Shown one piece after another: positions 38,518 to 49,795 of a DNA stretch of 64,000 bases. The stretch's first letter is position 1; the number at the start of each line of letters is the position of its first letter. The notes beneath the pieces were generated by a model, which saw only the letters and a list, made by a program, of their open reading frames with translations, was not told the DNA's origin and ran no database searches. The stretch is from Cruorifilaria tuberocauda (taxonomy: Eukaryota > Nematoda > Chromadorea > Rhabditida > Onchocercidae), in contig JABVXU010000108.1 of NCBI GenBank assembly GCA_013365365.1, forward strand, positions 1 through 64,000, written 5' to 3'. A program made the translations under genes and the position numbers.

Positions 38518-41500
38518 ATGGACAATTTGATGGAAAATGGAAGTAATACTGTCCGAGATGTAGTAGCCGACGAACAAGATAAGAAAGATATAAGTAACGT
38601 AGAAACATATGAAGAGTTGATTTGGGAGTACGAATTGAGCCGAGGAAGATGGATCAAATATGAGAATGCCATTAACAAAAAATTAAAGTAATCCTTCCTC
38701 ACATTCCCTTTAAAAAATTTGCAAGAAGTGAAATATTAAATATATACGAGTTCCAAATACGGCAATTTGTGAATTTAAATGTTAAAATGATGATATTCCC
38801 ATAAGATGTTCAAAGAAAAAATATATGTGTAGACATATATTTGCTTTATTTGTGAGTTTGCAGGATTTTTTATATCGAATCAAATGTTAAATAACTGTGG
38901 TTATTCCTCAGTTCACAATTTCCTATCCTTTTTTCCTCCGTCTCACTCAAAATCTTAGACATTCTTTTCCTTTTCAGTAGCGAAATGTTTCATTCTTGCC
39001 CAATTATGATTCAGCACGATATAGTGTTCCTTGATTATTATTTGCTTTACTTATAGAAACGGAAATATATTTAATTGATTGGTAATTAATGCTACTAAAC
39101 TCCAGTCAAACTAGCCGTCATTTAAATTTACCTGAATTGACAATTTTTATTGTAGTGAGAGCATAGCAAATTGTGTTACAATGGAGTTTGAAATGGACGA
39201 ATCTAAATTACAAGTTGATTTCAAATCAATGAAGCAAAAAAATTTGGATACCGGTTTTGTTCGATCTCTGAGATGTGCTATTCGAAATGATGAAGGTAAA
39301 TCATTTCCGGGCAAATGAAATTTTTTCTGCTCTGTTTCAAATTTTGACATATTTTGTTGCAGGTACTCATCGTGTTTGGGAATACATTGATTCAAGAAGA
39401 CGGTGGCGAAGTATGGATCCATTATCTACCATAACATTAGAAAATGCCTTCGTTAATGGGTCAGGGAATGTTAAAATACTACTGTTGGGAACAAATTTTA
39501 TGACTTACTTCGACAGTAATCTGATCAGGAGTGATGACGGATTAACGGAATATAGAGTGAGCAGAAATCACTTTTTGTCTGAAACCTTTATGAAAAGAAG
39601 GAATACTTTTAGTTATTAGTTTATCGAATGACTTTTGTCTTGTTGCAAAATTTCATTGTTATTGCCTATTATAATATTAGATCCGATCACACATCTCGAA
39701 TGCCGAGCCCTCGATGTCAGCAAAACCAGTTCCAAAAGTCGAACGTCTTCGAGCAGTAAAACGTCTTACAGCAAGAACAGATATACCGTCAGCTGAAGAT
39801 AAAAGAAAGGTTAATTAACAAAGCTTTAACATTTTTCATGTTTGCGAGCGAGCAACGGTATAGTAGTAGTTTGCAGGTGCTGGGTGTTGAATAAAATCAA
39901 ATGTTCTCTACAAAGTTATTCTTTACACTTTTCAATGTACTGTAATATCCTCTAAAAATTTTCCAATCTCAATTGGTTGGAGTTGTTAGCATCGAAGAAA
40001 GCACTAAATGAAATTTGTGCATTCTGAATAAATTACGCAGTCACTCCTTATTAAAGAAAATTATTTTTATTTTCGAAGGGAAGGTTCATTTTTAAAAATG
40101 ATGTAATATGGCATATAGACTGTTTCATATTTCTTAAAGATGATCAACTTGAAAGACCACCAAAATTACAGGCAGTGAGGGAGGAAGAGGACAAAAATGA
40201 TACTAATGGAGATAGTGATAACAAGAAACAAATTAGTGAATCAAAAAGAACTCTTAAAAAAGGAAATAGTATTTCTGGAAGCCAAAAAACAAATGATTCG
40301 AATAGCAATATTGGTAAAGGCGAGTTTCTGAGGAATGTATAAATAGATTATTAGGCCATTGATGCGGTAAAAAACGGTGTCAATGTATCCAAAATAAATA
40401 TACTTGATTTAATTCCATTTAAAACAGATAAGGTCACAATAAAATTGAGATCACTCCATTGGTATTAAGATAGTGCTTAGATGTCCAAAGACGAGTATTA
40501 TAATTATAAATTCTGAGATTACTGAATTTTCAGCTTGCAGTCTTCATTCAAGTTACACCTTGATCACGATTTGATTGCTTTTTGATGTTTTGCTAATAGA
40601 CTTATTACTTCAGATAACGGGAACGAATTAAAGAAAGTCATACTAAAGGGCGTTGCAGCTGTGGATTCTGAATGTCATGAACTGGTCGACACTGCACATG
40701 TTTATGCTGAATTCAGTGATGTTTATGATGCCTTATTGAATCAGGTTGAACTGCTTAATACACGATACTTTCTGCTGAATATAATTTTAAGAAATGAAAA
40801 ATGAAATTGTGAATCAAAAAGCAAAAAGCTTTTTATGGCAGATCGCTCTTTTCACGTATGATGTTATAATATGATTTCCGTGGTCTTGTTTCAGACCAGT
40901 GCGCAATACAATAACAATAAATATTTTATCATACAACTGTTAGAAAGCGATGTAGAAAAGCGCTATTGGGTTTGGTTTCGTTGGGGGCGCGTTGGTTACA
41001 AAGTTTGTTTTTATCGATTACTCTCTGATTTGTCAATGATTTCTATTACTTACTATTGCCTGGTAGTACGATACAAACCTTATAATATCCTAAAAGGTAT
41101 TCAGAGTTGTCAAAAACGGACTTTGATTTCACGAGTTATATGGTTGTTTATCAAACATTAACTTTAAAACAGTGCTGTAACTTTTCGAGATGTGCAGAAA
41201 TTTTGCTATCGAGCTGGATGATATATTTAGGGACAAACCAGTTTGAACCCATGTGGTACAGATTTAGCAAGAGCAAAGGAATTATTTTGTGACAAATTCA
41301 AGAACAAGACGAGAAATGACTGGGTTGAAAGAACCAATTTCGAGAAAGTAGCTGGCAAATACGACTACTTGCCTGTTCGTTTCTTTAAATTCAAGGCAGC
41401 ATTTTAAAGTAATTCGGTCCATCCGATTTAGGTAATGAGCTCTATTTTCAAGATTGATTACTCGAAAGTCATAGAAAAGAAAAAAAATGAAAATAATGCT

Positions 41501-43693
41501 AACGAGAAAAAAGAAGTGGAATCAAAACTGGACGCTTATCTACAGTACTTATTAAACGTTATTTGTGATATACGAGCAATGGAAGAAACGATGATGGAAT
41601 TAGAATATGATGCTGCTAAAGCACCATTAGGTAAATATTTGGTTATTTAACTTTTAGGAATTGTACTTTTTGTCTTTTAAATGTCTCAGTAAAACAATCT
41701 TTTTTGCTTTTTACAGTCATCAATACTAATCAATAAATCATCCGTTGCTGACAAATCCTATTACATATATTAGTTTTTTCCTAAATAATTAGTTGCTAAT
41801 TATTTATTAGATAATTAGTTGCTGCTAATATTTTTCGAACTTCACGATCTGTTACTTACAGGGAAAGTGACCGAGGAACAAATTAGAGCGGGATATGCAG
41901 CGTTGACAAAAATTGAAAAATATATTAAGAAAAAGAATTTTTCTTCCAGTTTTATAGAAACTGTTAATGATTATTACACAAAGATACCTCACTTTTTTGG
42001 GTAATTACGTTTATCTAAAATAGTTAATGCATTCAAAATTCAATTCAGCATATCTCTCAGTAGTCGAAGCATTATATGTGACGTGCATGAGTATTCGGGA
42101 TTCTAATATTCCATTCCTTTTTTCATTTCTTTGGATTCTTGGTATTAAATTTCAAATTTTGATATTCATTATAATATCGTCAAATTTCTCTTGTCTATGC
42201 AGAATGCGTCAGCCGCCAATGATTAGAACAATGGAGCAGTTAAAAACTGAAATTAAGTTGTTGGAGACTCTAAGCGAAATTGGAGTGGCTGTACGGATAC
42301 TTAAGAAGGAGGGTGATGTCAGTGTTCACCCAATCGATCGTCATTACATAAATATGAAATGCGAAATATTTCTCCTTAATGCAAATGATCCTAAATATAA
42401 GGTATTTTTGAAAATGCTCAAGTCGGAGTTTTAAACATGAAAAATGAATGAGTTCATGTCAACTATTCTCTTCTTGCTGGACGTTGAGTATATCGAATGA
42501 TTTTTGTATTGAAGAAAAAAGCGGCATATGAGAACGGAGGGTAAATTACTGTCATCTAGCAGAAATGGTCATTTGTTCTCATCTATATTTGCTTTTTATA
42601 ACACAGATCATGGATAATTACCTGCAGTGGACGCATGCTCCAACACATAACATGTATCATATGCGCATTCGTAACTTATACGTGGTAAATCGAGATGGAG
42701 AACGAGAACAGTTCATGTTCGATATTGGCAATAGGTTTAAAATAGCTTGTTTTTATCTAAAAAACAGTCAAACATCCAGTTTATTTTTTATTTATTGTTA
42801 TTTTATCAGAAAAAAATCATTTGTTGAAAAGTCCATTAATGGTTTTTATAGCTGGAATAAAATATTGATTTTTCTGAAGCGGAAAAAATTTCAGGAAATT
42901 ATTGTGGCATGGATCCCGATTGACAAATTGGTACAGTATCTTGTCTCAAGGATTGCGAATTGCCCCATCAGAGGCTCCTATGGTAGAATTTGAAATTATT
43001 TCTTAAAAATTTTATATCCCTTCTATTATTTCTTTTTTATTGGATAAAGTACATTCTTCACTTTCATTTCAGACTGGCTACATGTTTGGTAAAGGCATTT
43101 ACTTTGCTGACATGTCAACAAAATCAGCCAATTATTGTTACCCTCAGCGGAGTAAGCCTGGTTTTTTAGTACTAGCAGAAGTCGCGTTGGGAGAAATGAA
43201 CGAATTGCAACAAGCCGATTTCAATGCTGATAAGCTTCCTACAGGAAAAAACAGTACCAAGGGTTTAGGTTCAATCGGTCCTGATCCGGCTACATATGTG
43301 ACTTTGTAAGGTTTTATGTCGGCATCGGCTAATTTTTATTACGGGGTTCAGCTTGATATTTTTTAAATCTTATATGTATGTTCACTAGCACCGCATAACC
43401 TGTTTACTAGTGCATCCATAATCTTTCGCAAAACTAGAAAAAAGTAACGAATCGAACCATTCGTGTAATTTGTCCAATATTTGGATCATAGTTGTGTATA
43501 ATAAATTAATTTGCTACCAATGCAGAATTTTTGATCTGTTTGCAGGGACGGTTGTGAAGTACTTTGTGGTAAGCCTATCACGTTACAACCAAAAGACAAG
43601 GATTCTTCTCTTATTTATAACGAATATATTGTTTATGATGAGAAGCAAGTTTGGATTCGTTACTTCATTGAAGTTGATTTCATTTTTGACTAA
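38518..43693 (+). CDS. Poly(ADP-ribose) polymerase with tandem WWE, WGR, regulatory and catalytic domains
   Basis: It transfers ADP-ribose from NAD+ to targets; WGR-PARPs act in the nucleus in DNA-break signalling. Fifteen exons join in phase to 756 residues: 38518-38687, 39156-39295, 39363-39556, 39681-39809, 40172-40313, 40614-40744, 40895-41002, 41231-41374, 41453-41630, 41862-42000, 42203-42401, 42607-42734, 42895-42982, 43073-43305, 43546-43693. Residues ~25-100 form a WWE domain ([19 protein letters not shown] ... [20 protein letters not shown]). A second WWE follows ([15 protein letters not shown] ... YRIRS). After a basic/acidic linker comes WGR ([15 protein letters not shown] ... GKYDYLP), the helical regulatory domain ([20 protein letters not shown]), and the ART domain with [31 protein letters not shown] and [13 protein letters not shown]. 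The H-Y-E triad is intact, so polymerase activity is expected. A TTTCAG acceptor six bases before the ATG suggests trans-splicing. Close to PARP2 apart from the WWE pair. Confidence 0.88.
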
Positions 43694-43840
43694 ATTAGTT
43701 ATCTATGCATTTGTTTATTTTGAAATTTTTTCCAGTTGTTTTTAAAAGTACGTAGATTACCAGTTTTGTCATTTCTCACCAAATTTCTGACTAAATTAGT
43801 TATCTACATATTTGTTTGTTTTGAAGAATTTCCAGTTGTT
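43684..43840 (+). repeat. Local direct duplication over the PARP stop codon
   Basis: 43684-43740 and 43785-43840 are similar at an offset of 101 bases (both read GACTAAATTAGTTATCTA, then TTTGTTT.TTTTGAA and TTTCCAGTTGTT). The first copy contains the PARP stop codon; the second repeats it downstream. Confidence 0.8.
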
Positions 43841-44713
43841 CTCGAATCTCCAAGTAATTTAGATATCAATTAAATGAAGATCATTTAAACATTTGATGGC
43901 TGGATTGCTGATTACTTAAACTTGTTAAGTCGCGCAGTATATCTTTTGAAAAGGATCTATACTCACCGGATAGAAAGTTTTAAATATTGAGTCTTCGCTG
44001 CAAAATTAAGGGTTTATTATATGAGCAAAAAGAAACCATTGTGATAATGACAGCTGAACAAAGTAAAGATTTATTCTTGTAGAATAAAGTGCTTTCTCAA
44101 TAAAATTACGAGGTTGACTCGATGATCTAAAGTAATTACTTTGACACTGTATTTATTTGCCGCTAATTCAAAAGAAATTATTGGATATGGATAGATATCG
44201 TATTCATGTGAGCTAATCACCTTCAATATTATATTGAAAAAGCTTCATCTGTACTATAAAAAATTCTTTGTTTCCGAGTAAATTCAAAAAGTTTTTGTAT
44301 AATTAAAATGGAAAAAGAAATAATTCATTTTGAAGCTCTGAAGATTTTTCGAAATAGGTCGAAGTTTCCAGCTCACTTTATTGAGACAAATGTTTTGTGT
44401 CGCATCTTTCAACATTTTTTATTTTTTGAGTATTTTCACTAACTTCATGTAACATTGCTTCCTGAATCAGTCTCATGTAGAATAAGTTTAAGATATATTG
44501 TGTTTATCTGTTTTTATCTTGTCACAAAATTTTTATATATGAACGAGACGGAAAACTAATAGAGCAAATTTCAGTTGTTTAGCAGCTATTTTCTACTTAC
44601 TGTCTTTCTATTCCTATCCTTTCTTAGCCAGAAAGGTTTATATTGATCAATCTTTATGCAGTCATGCTTACATATTCATTTGCAGATGATGTAATAGAAA
44701 AGAAAGGAGAAAA
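43841..44713. other. Intergenic PARP-VPS33B
   Basis: No gene seen. An acceptor ATTTGCAG at 44679-44686 lies 27 bases before the VPS33B ATG, fitting trans-splicing. Confidence 0.5.
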
Positions 44714-46537
44714 ATGGCTGATTTTGATGATTTTGGTTTGTTAGCACAAATGGCTCGTCGTGAGTTAATTCATTTGCTGGAATCAATGCCTGAAGTGAAA
44801 GATTTGGCAGTGGAGCCAAGTTTAATGCGACCATTGGACAAAATTGCATCTATGTCTGTGCTGCAAGAACATAACTGTGCTCATGTACAACAATTTCAAC
44901 ATCATTCCAATCTTACGTGGAGTGAACATGCACTACGTCGTGTATACATTATACGCCCAACAGTACCTACAACAAAACGTATTGCTGAGCATATTTTAGC
45001 CGAACCGGACCGAAACTATTCAGTGATATTTGTTCCACAACGACTGTATATTTGTGACTTAGAATTTGAACGTTACGGAGTTTTTGGTATGGTTGATATG
45101 TTAGAGTTAGAATTACCACTGATTAGCATTGACGCACATTTGTTCAGTTTGGAACATCATGAATTTACAATGGCAACGTTAGTAGATCATACGTTTGTTC
45201 ATCTTCGTGCAGTTGCTAAATCACTTTGGCAATTGCAAACACTTTATGGATTGATACCAATTGTTTATGGCGTTGGAGAAAATAGTGCGCATGTAAACAA
45301 ATTGATGAAGAAATTACACACCGAATTAGGTGAACCACGTTCATCACCTGATCAACCCATTAGTCATCTATTCCTCTTCGATCGAAGTCTGGATCTGGCC
45401 ACTGTTTTTCTTACTGGTTTAACTTATGAATCAATGGTACATGATACTTTCGGGATAAGCTGTGGCAAGGTGGTATTTGGTGAAGAAGTGAACAAACGTA
45501 TGAAAAATGGTAGTACGAATCGATCCAAAATTACTACTTTGGATAACAATGATCCTATTTTTTCCGCAGTACGAAATATGCATATGACTGCTGTTTTTCC
45601 ATTTTTAAGCGCTAAAGCAAAATCTCTTCAGGCAAGTTACGATAAGGGTTCTAATTTGGAGCAAGTAAAAGATATGAAAGAATTTGTATCGAATGAATTA
45701 CGAACCCTTAAGCAACAGCATAAATTATTAGAGTTGCATATTTGTGCCTGTGAAGTGGTTTTGGAAAAATGTAAAGGGATTTCGGATCGACTTACTTTGG
45801 AGCATGCATTGGTTTCAGGAAATTTTGATCCTAACGGGGTAATGGCTTATCTGGAAGATTGTATGTGTACTCAACGTGATCAGTGGCAAATTCTGTTGTT
45901 AGCATGTCTGTGGTCCCTTACTCAAAATGGTATTCCTACCAAATATTTCACTCAATTCCGGAACCAATATCTGTATGCCTTTGGTCATGAAAATCTTGCA
46001 GTACTACATTTCCTTGGTATTCAGGGTCTCTTAGTAGAGCGTTCTACATCACAACTACCAGCTGTGCATACTGTTGTTTCAATGAAACCTCACGCGATGT
46101 CATCATTTTCTAAGCCGACATTTCGATTTTTAGCACGACGTATGGCTCTGCTTCCAGGTGATGCTGAATCAGCAATAGATCTTCGAAATCCGGACCAAAT
46201 GCGATATGTTTTCTCAGGTGCCTACACACCTGTCTTATGTAAAATAGTTGGTGATACAGTTAGCAATGGATGGAATATGCAAGAAATGAAAACAACTTTT
46301 GGTGATTCGGTTTTCTGCGATCAAAACTCCTATACTCGTGCAAGTCGTCCACCGGATAGTCGTATCCGGAAAGCAATTCTGGTTTATTTTATTGGTGGTG
46401 TAACATATTCGGAAATTGCTGCATTAACTCTTCTTGCACAGTACAATAATTTACGTATTATAATCGCCGCCACGAACATAATTCATCGTGAAAAATTCAT
46501 CAAAGAAATCGCTAATGTTTCTGTCACACCTTTCTGA
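44714..46537 (+). CDS. vps-33.2: VPS33B, Sec1/Munc18-family vesicle fusion protein (intronless)
   Basis: SM proteins clasp SNARE bundles to drive membrane fusion; VPS33B works with VIPAS39 in a late-endosome/lysosome-related pathway. One uninterrupted frame of 607 residues (human VPS33B 617). The N terminus DFDDFGLLAQMARRELIHLL followed by VEPSLMRPLDKIASMSVL matches VPS33B rather than VPS33A. Family landmarks: FVPQRLYICDLEFERYGVFG, SLWQLQTLYGLIPIVYGVG, HLFLFDRSLDLATVF (the SM LxDRxxD strand), TYESMVHDTFGISCG, MKEFVSNELRTLKQQHKLLE and a C-terminal VYFIGGVTYSEIAAL (the SM F..GG.t..E motif). It is complete, with no frameshift. The lack of introns is striking next to neighbours that all carry introns. 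An acceptor ATTTGCAG 27 bases upstream suggests the gene is trans-spliced and expressed. Confidence 0.95.
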   Translation: MADFDDFGLLAQMARRELIHLLESMPEVKDLAVEPSLMRPLDKIASMSVLQEHNCAHVQQFQHHSNLTWSEHALRRVYIIRPTVPTTKRIAEHILAEPDRNYSVIFVPQRLYICDLEFERYGVFGMVDMLELELPLISIDAHLFSLEHHEFTMATLVDHTFVHLRAVAKSLWQLQTLYGLIPIVYGVGENSAHVNKLMKKLHTELGEPRSSPDQPISHLFLFDRSLDLATVFLTGLTYESMVHDTFGISCGKVVFGEEVNKRMKNGSTNRSKITTLDNNDPIFSAVRNMHMTAVFPFLSAKAKSLQASYDKGSNLEQVKDMKEFVSNELRTLKQQHKLLELHICACEVVLEKCKGISDRLTLEHALVSGNFDPNGVMAYLEDCMCTQRDQWQILLLACLWSLTQNGIPTKYFTQFRNQYLYAFGHENLAVLHFLGIQGLLVERSTSQLPAVHTVVSMKPHAMSSFSKPTFRFLARRMALLPGDAESAIDLRNPDQMRYVFSGAYTPVLCKIVGDTVSNGWNMQEMKTTFGDSVFCDQNSYTRASRPPDSRIRKAILVYFIGGVTYSEIAALTLLAQYNNLRIIIAATNIIHREKFIKEIANVSVTPF

Positions 46538-48958
46538 GCTGAACGATTCAATTTTCATGGTGTAAATGACTACAAAATTGGCAATTATTTATTCTTGCAG
46601 TCTCTCTGTATTACATTAATTTAATCACAGGTATTTTTAAAGAAATTGAATTGATATGTTTTAAGTCATTCGAATTTCGAGACGGATAAGACGGTAGTAA
46701 TTATTTTGAAACGTCTTTAAAAAAATATTTAAAATAATGATTCTATTATATCTTTATTGACATTTTGGAATCTTATACATGTAATTTTACTTTGTATACT
46801 TCCATTTTATTGCTCGAATTTTCATCTAATTAGAAGAAGTGTAAAAATTTGAAACCGTGCTGGTACGTCTTTCAGTTGGAAATATTTATTCATTCAATTT
46901 TTTTTGAAATTCTGTTAACTTGTTGAACAGTTAACTATTAACTTAGTATAAACTGTTGACTTAATAATGTAAGGGAAATGCTGTGAGGGATTTAGTTTTA
47001 AATGAGGATTTCTTTTGTAATTTCCTTACAGTCTACAACCATGCCGCTTTAACTTTCCTTTCATTTTGTTTTATCATTTGTTTGTCATAATGTATTATGA
47101 TGTAATATCAAACTTTTCCTATGAAACCAGTCATCTGATTTTGTTTTCTACGATTTATATAATTTTCTTACGAAAATCTATTTGAATATTTCCAAGATCT
47201 AGCTATACTTTCAAACTGATGATATCATCAAAGTATCATGCAATAAAATGAGCCTCACTTTTTTATATTTGCTCTTTTTTTGTCAATCGTTTCAATACAA
47301 TTATTATTTCAAAGTTATAATTTTTTGATGTTTTTGATTGTGTTTTTTTTGTTTTGCACCATGTATCTTATTTTTTATATTTTTCAAATTGACTTCTACG
47401 TTAATCTTCAAGTTTTCTAAAAAGTGAAATGATAGACTTTAGATTCTTATAGACTTGTAGAATTCTTATAGACTCTTATAGCTATTCTTATAGACTTTAG
47501 ATTACCGAAAGAATTGTCTGGAAGAATAAGACAAGACTTGATAACGTGATATGAGGAGTGTAGATTATAGTACATCTGCTAATCGCGTTATGTTTTGCTA
47601 TAATCACTTCAACATTCTCTTACTGCGGTGTTCATTTAGTTTTGTACAAACCACGAGAAAATGTAATTATCCGTTATTTTCATTAAAAAGTTTCAAATCT
47701 GCTAATTTTAAACAGATTTTAGTCATGTTAGAGGTTCAGGAAGAACTAATCAGGATTTAATTTATTCATTTCGTAAAAGTCGTTTCTTAATGAAAATACA
47801 CAAAATTTTTCAGAAAGCATATAATTTTGTAGAGAATTAAATTTTCCATGTATTTATTCAAAAAGTAGCAATAAGACATTAATGCTAAATATATCCAAAC
47901 TGGGGTCGGCTTCTCCAATCATGTGACAATTTGATGCTCTATAATATGAAGCAGTCTCAGTGCATGTTTCCTAATGGCAAAGAATCAGTGAAAGGAAAAG
48001 TAAGTGAATTGCAGTTAAAAATATTTTTATCATAAAACTAAACCTAAGAAAAGGTGAACGAACAGATAAATGAAAGAACAATGATCTTATATCTTATATT
48101 TTCCTCATAATCAATTTTTTCAGTAGTAAAATCAGTAATTATAGAATTTATGGTAGGAGTTGCTGAAGATTAATGTTTATCTTTGTTAAAGTGAATATTG
48201 CTACTGATACTTCATAACTTTTCAGGTTTTATTGAGAAATATTAATATTTTTCTTTTTAGGGCATAATTGGGTAATGCAGTAGTGGTTGAGTATCAGATA
48301 CTTTCGATTCGGGAATATTCGTTCAATTTGTAAATGATTTATTATTGCTTTCGAATTTCACTTTTCGTAAAGAATGAAATGACCTGTCTATTTTTAATAA
48401 CTAGATCACTGTAAATATTGATAAAAAAGGGCAGTAAAGTTAATTTTTTTTTCTCATGGACTTTCGAAATTGAAGTTGATTCTGTAATGTATCTTAAATG
48501 TCTTTTAATCTCATCCTTTTTGTTAAAATTTTCAATTTCTGATTAATATATCAATAAACCGACTACTTTACTCATTTGCATTCTTGATAATTAGTAGTCT
48601 TTTGAATTATAGAGGTTCAAGGATTTTTTCCATGGAATTCAAAGCATTTTATGAAGTTCTTTAAAATACTACAGGGCAGAATTTCCCGATAGAAACAATT
48701 GAAATTTTATTGCTTAATAAGCTCAGGTTTAAAATGAAATGATGATAGACGAATTGTTGACGAAATAATCCATTTTCAGTGAATTCTAAAGTATGAATAA
48801 GAAAAAGGATACTGCGTAAAAGTTTGAAATCTTAAAATTCCCAATTTTTATAGAGATAAACACAAATTTTCATGACACAAATCATAATTTCATCGGTTAT
48901 TAAGTGGGGAGCACAGATATGGTTACTGGCATTATGAATCCGACTAATGTGCAATATA
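46538..48958. other. Intergenic, no gene seen
   Basis: AT-rich and without a supported exon. A short imperfect tandem array of ATTCTTATAGACT-like units is present at about 47439-47503. A 69-codon plus frame at 47551-47760 has no supporting signal. Confidence 0.5.
47439..47503 (+). repeat. Short tandem array of CTTATAGACTT-like units
   Basis: TTCTTATAGACT recurs three times with small insertions (AGATTCTTATAGACTTG, AATTCTTATAGACTC, TATTCTTATAGACTTT) within 65 bases. Confidence 0.75.
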
Positions 48959-49795
48959 ATGGGTTCAGTCATCCTCTACGTCATTTTATTATTGCGTAAG
49001 TTTCATCTTGTTTTTGTTTCCATTCATACGACATTCATATATGTTATTGTACGCTTTTTTTGTTTTGATAATTTTTTATTAGGCATCAAAGGAAGGATTT
49101 CCTACTTATGAAAGTTTTCCAATTATCGTTTCCACACTATATAACTGGATATTCTTGATAATTTGGTAATTTGGAAGATTTTTAAGCTTTAAGCTTACGC
49201 AATAATAGGATAATTGGTACATTATATTCTTGCAATTTATATAAGTCAATTTTTAAGATTGTATTTCGTCTACTGCAACAGGATTGATAGCAAAGGGTGA
49301 GCCAGTAAAAAGAAAATCATCTATTTCGGGAGTGTTAGTAAAGTGCTATGAAAATGAAGAAATCTGTAAAGAGGAGTGTTTTTTCACATGTTATCCCACC
49401 GATCATTGTAACGATTCACCGTTACCGAAAGTCGCATGCGTTCCCCATTTGAGTTTGTAAGTCTCTTCTTTAATTGAAATGTAAAAAAATCTAACTTCTC
49501 ACTGATGAATAGAAGAAGAGAGGTGCTTCTGGAATATATCGGTATAATTTTTGCGTCCTTCGATTAAATTATTTGAAAATTTTGTAAAAATGTTCAAATG
49601 TAAATAATGAAGTTGAGTGTCAAAAGTAAAAACTTTTATAAAAGAAATTACAGGATGATATTTGCGACATTTGGATTTATCTTGTTCATTGCATGCTGCT
49701 GCTGTTGCTTCTGTATAAGCGGTATAATTTTGTTGTGTTACAAAAGTGTACAAAAATGGGAAACAAAACGAAGAAATAGACGAATGCTTGTGTGA
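48959..49795 (+). CDS. Small Cys-rich type I membrane protein
   Basis: Three exons (48959-48995, 49282-49456, 49654-49795) join in phase to 117 residues. The start MGSVILYVILLLRLIA is a short hydrophobic signal peptide. The small ectodomain carries seven cysteines within about 35 residues (KCYENEEICKEECFFTCYPT, then DHC and VAC), so a disulfide-bonded mini-domain is likely. One transmembrane segment follows (MIFATFGFILFIACCCCCFC then ISGIILLCY) with a run of five Cys that may be palmitoylated. It ends with a basic cytosolic tail (KSVQKWETKRRNRRMLV). The start is chosen because only this frame links in phase to the second exon. No named family recognised; it resembles the minus-strand gene at 29238-29783. 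Confidence 0.65.

Noticed and set aside
49499..49753. 84-codon minus-strand frame
   Set aside because: Antisense to the last exon of the small Cys-rich membrane protein.
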